A stretch of 64,000 nucleotides of DNA, taken from assembly GCF_001612665.1 (NCBI RefSeq), contig NZ_BDAX01000025.1:118354-182353 (forward strand), given 5' to 3'. A program made the translations under genes and the position numbers. Source of the stretch: Nocardia alba NBRC 108234 (lineage in GTDB: Bacteria > Actinomycetota > Actinomycetes > Mycobacteriales > Mycobacteriaceae). The notes under the pieces are model-generated. The model saw only the letters and a program-made list of their open reading frames with translations. It did no database searches and had not been told where the DNA came from. Shown piece after piece: positions 62,072-64,000 of the stretch (positions are counted from its first letter, which is position 1; every line of letters begins with the position of its first letter).

Positions 62072-63918
62072 ATCCGCGCGCCCTTGGCGCGATTGCAGGC
62101 CCGGCACAGGATTTGCAGGTTCGTCACGCTCGTCGCGCCACCGCGACTGAGCGGGATGATGTGGTCGAACTCCAGGTAGTGGCCGTCGCCGCATTCGACG
62201 CACGCGCCGCCGTCGCGCTGCCACACCTGGGCCTTCACATCCTGGGAGATACTGCGGCTGTCCCGCTGTCCCGGTGTCAGGACCAGGCGTTTCGACACGC
62301 GCAGTGCGCCTTCCAGCGCTGCCGCCACATAATCGGGGTCGGCGACGCCGAAGGTCGCGCCGCCGCGCGCCGAGGTCGCCGCGAGCACAACGGTGCCGTG
62401 CTCGGGGTGAACCGAGACAACCCGGTTCCACGGCAACTCGATGCCGGTACCGTCGCCGACGAAACGTAGCTTCTTGGAACTGCCGATCAAGCGACCCTCG
62501 GTATTTCGCGGGCCGCGCGCGAGCATGCGGAGGTGAACGGCGGGTAGATCGAGGTGCACGCGTTCGTCGGGGTCCAGGTGCAGACCAGGTGTGTTGACAG
62601 TGGGCAGTTCGCCGGCGCGCAAGCGAGACAGGGTGCGGCCGCGATGCATTCGGCGGCGCAGATCGTCGACGATGCCGCCGGACAGCGCCAGCTCGCTGAC
62701 GACATGTTCGAAGGCATCCAACTCCTCGGCGAACACCTCACCGTCGGCGAACGCGAACGCCACCATCCGCTCCACCTGGGTCACACCCGCCTCGCGCAGC
62801 AGTGTCCGGCCGCGCTCCTCGTCGATGCGCTGGAAGCGCAGTGCCGCCCACACCTCGGTCCACTCCACCGACATCGTCCCGGGGCCCGCGAGCACGCGCC
62901 TGGCGCGGTTGCGCCAGTGCGTGAGGAACTCCTCGACCTCGGCGGCGCAGTTCTTACACGGTCCGTGACCACCGAACAGTTTGCGCCGCAGGGGGTTACC
63001 ACAGCGGGTGCATCGGGTTCGGTGATCGTGAATGTGGGGGTGGACGCTCGAGGTCCACTCCTGCCCGTCCCACCAGCGCAGTTGATCGGGCGCTTCCGGA
63101 TCCGGGTGCCAGTCGGCGATCTCCGGGTCGACCGGCGGCGGGGGCGGCACGTCGATGACGCGGCGCGACAGGGCGGGCGGGCGGGGCGACACCGGTCCGT
63201 CGGGTCGGGGTGCGGCCGGATTCGGAGATCCGGAAGCGGGCGACCCGTTCGCCCTGCGGTCGGCCTCGGACACATCGGCGGCAGCGGCCGACCCGTCGAG
63301 TCGCGACGGCACACTCGCGCAGTGCGCGCGGTCGGTGGTGCGCGCGGTGTCGGCGGTGGCCGCTCGATTCGATCGCGCGGGTACACGCGCGCTGTCGTCG
63401 GGTCGCGCGGTGGTGGGATCGTCGACGGTGACCCCGAATTCGCCGGCCAGACCGGCCAGACCGCCCGACCATCCCTGGCCGATCGCGCGGAACCGCCACT
63501 GGCCGTCGCGGCGGTAGAACTCGCCGAACATCATCGCCTGGACATCCTCGATGCCGTCGATGGTGAACTGGGCGATCGGGCCGTCGGCGGCGTGCACGGT
63601 CAGGGTGAGGTCGGGAAGCTGGTCGAAGGTGGCGTCGTCCAGGGACGCGCTGACGACGATGCGGGCGACATCGGGTTCGGTGCGGGGGAGCGAGATGCTC
63701 AGGCGCGCGGTGCCTGGAGCGGGCTCCTGGTCGAGGGTTACCGACTGGGAAGCATGGCGGGGTGCGTTGAAGAAGACGAAATCTCGGTCGGTGCGGACCA
63801 GGCCCGACTCGGTGACCAGCAGGGCGTGCGCGTCTACGGTGTGTGCCGACCGCCATGAAACGACCACGGCGAGAAGCGATGTCGGGACCGGCGCGTGCGC
63901 ACCCTTGCTGAGGTTCAT
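62068..63918 (-). CDS. TerD-DUF2510-HNH endonuclease fusion
   Basis: The 616-residue product has an N-terminal TerD domain (about 1-170; RDFVFFNAPRH, GQGWSGGLAGL), a disordered Ala/Pro/Arg linker, and a DUF2510 segment (WHPDPEAPDQLRWWDGQEW). A zinc-like cluster (CTRCGNPL then CKNCAAE), a helical and beta middle part, and a C-terminal HNH nuclease follow: CVECGDGHYLEFDHIIPLS, then NLQILCRACNRAKG. The zinc Cys pairs and the DH site of HNH are intact. The fusion suggests a nuclease controlled by a Ter-type stress module. It is transcribed toward the small two-TM gene and overlaps it by 4 nt. Confidence 0.85.
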   Translation of the reverse strand: MNLSKGAHAPVPTSLLAVVVSWRSAHTVDAHALLVTESGLVRTDRDFVFFNAPRHASQSVTLDQEPAPGTARLSISLPRTEPDVARIVVSASLDDATFDQLPDLTLTVHAADGPIAQFTIDGIEDVQAMMFGEFYRRDGQWRFRAIGQGWSGGLAGLAGEFGVTVDDPTTARPDDSARVPARSNRAATADTARTTDRAHCASVPSRLDGSAAAADVSEADRRANGSPASGSPNPAAPRPDGPVSPRPPALSRRVIDVPPPPPVDPEIADWHPDPEAPDQLRWWDGQEWTSSVHPHIHDHRTRCTRCGNPLRRKLFGGHGPCKNCAAEVEEFLTHWRNRARRVLAGPGTMSVEWTEVWAALRFQRIDEERGRTLLREAGVTQVERMVAFAFADGEVFAEELDAFEHVVSELALSGGIVDDLRRRMHRGRTLSRLRAGELPTVNTPGLHLDPDERVHLDLPAVHLRMLARGPRNTEGRLIGSSKKLRFVGDGTGIELPWNRVVSVHPEHGTVVLAATSARGGATFGVADPDYVAAALEGALRVSKRLVLTPGQRDSRSISQDVKAQVWQRDGGACVECGDGHYLEFDHIIPLSRGGATSVTNLQILCRACNRAKGARI

Positions 63919-64000
63919 GGTGCTCGCATGATGTCATGTGGGTCTGACAGGGTTTTGGTGCTGGGGTGGTTGGGGGATGACAGGGGTTTAGTAGTCCCAG

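Overview
The window is high-GC actinobacterial DNA, most likely from a mycolic-acid-containing member of the Mycobacteriales, with Nocardia or a close relative the best guess. The evidence is ESX/WXG100-type substrates, an EphD-like hydrolase/short-chain dehydrogenase fusion, a mycothiol-type formaldehyde dehydrogenase, a FAAL/PKS locus, deazaflavin-dependent and DUF1254/DUF2254 proteins, and codon use. The taxonomy is an inference. No database was consulted.

Layout. 1-4.5 kb: an epimerase, DUF1254/DUF1214 and DUF4870 genes, a small secreted protein and a lone XRE regulator. 4.5-16.06 kb: a genomic island at a tRNA-Asn gene. The 3' part of the tRNA plus its terminator is duplicated 11 kb away (4802-4898 and 15923-16021), and a decayed integrase lies just outside the distal copy. 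The island carries an ESX-type toxin operon (two WXG100-like proteins, a toxin with a REase-fold C-terminus, an immunity gene), a large SF1 helicase whose 3' end runs into an IS3 remnant, and a second ESX-linked module (YbaB-like protein, small partner, alpha/beta hydrolase, LppA-like protein). Next to the tRNA it holds a broken second copy of the immunity gene start.

16.6-24.3 kb: the most striking locus. A 51-residue peptide ORF is followed by a tight operon of a cytoplasmic glutamyl-endopeptidase-like protease, a cytoplasmic subtilase, a 1424-residue TIR-nSTAND-WD40 protein and a four-TM SLATT/DUF4231-like protein, with a Ser/Thr kinase downstream. It looks like a self-contained immune system: sensor, protease cascade, NAD-cleaving TIR and membrane effector. 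26-29 kb: amphi-Trp, lipid kinase and DUF2254 genes. 29.2-35.5 kb: a FAAL-ACP-(KS-AT-ACP-AONS) lipid/pyrrole pathway with the domain logic of RedL, followed by flavoenzymes. 38.6-40.3 kb: mycothiol-linked formaldehyde detoxification.

41-64 kb is mostly core-like: a TetR gene, a secreted CocE/NonD hydrolase, a rhomboid-like protein, a diiron-like hydrolase/ferredoxin reductase/EphD operon, a tRNA with CAT anticodon, methyltransferase, ATP-grasp and deazaflavin enzymes, and a TetR/membrane protein pair. An ABC exporter with a two-component system follows, in which the kinase is frameshifted near its C-terminus. The right end is a Ter-type stress/conflict cluster: TerD-VWA, an FBP zinc protein, a divergent pair of near-identical two-TM proteins, and a TerD-DUF2510-HNH fusion.
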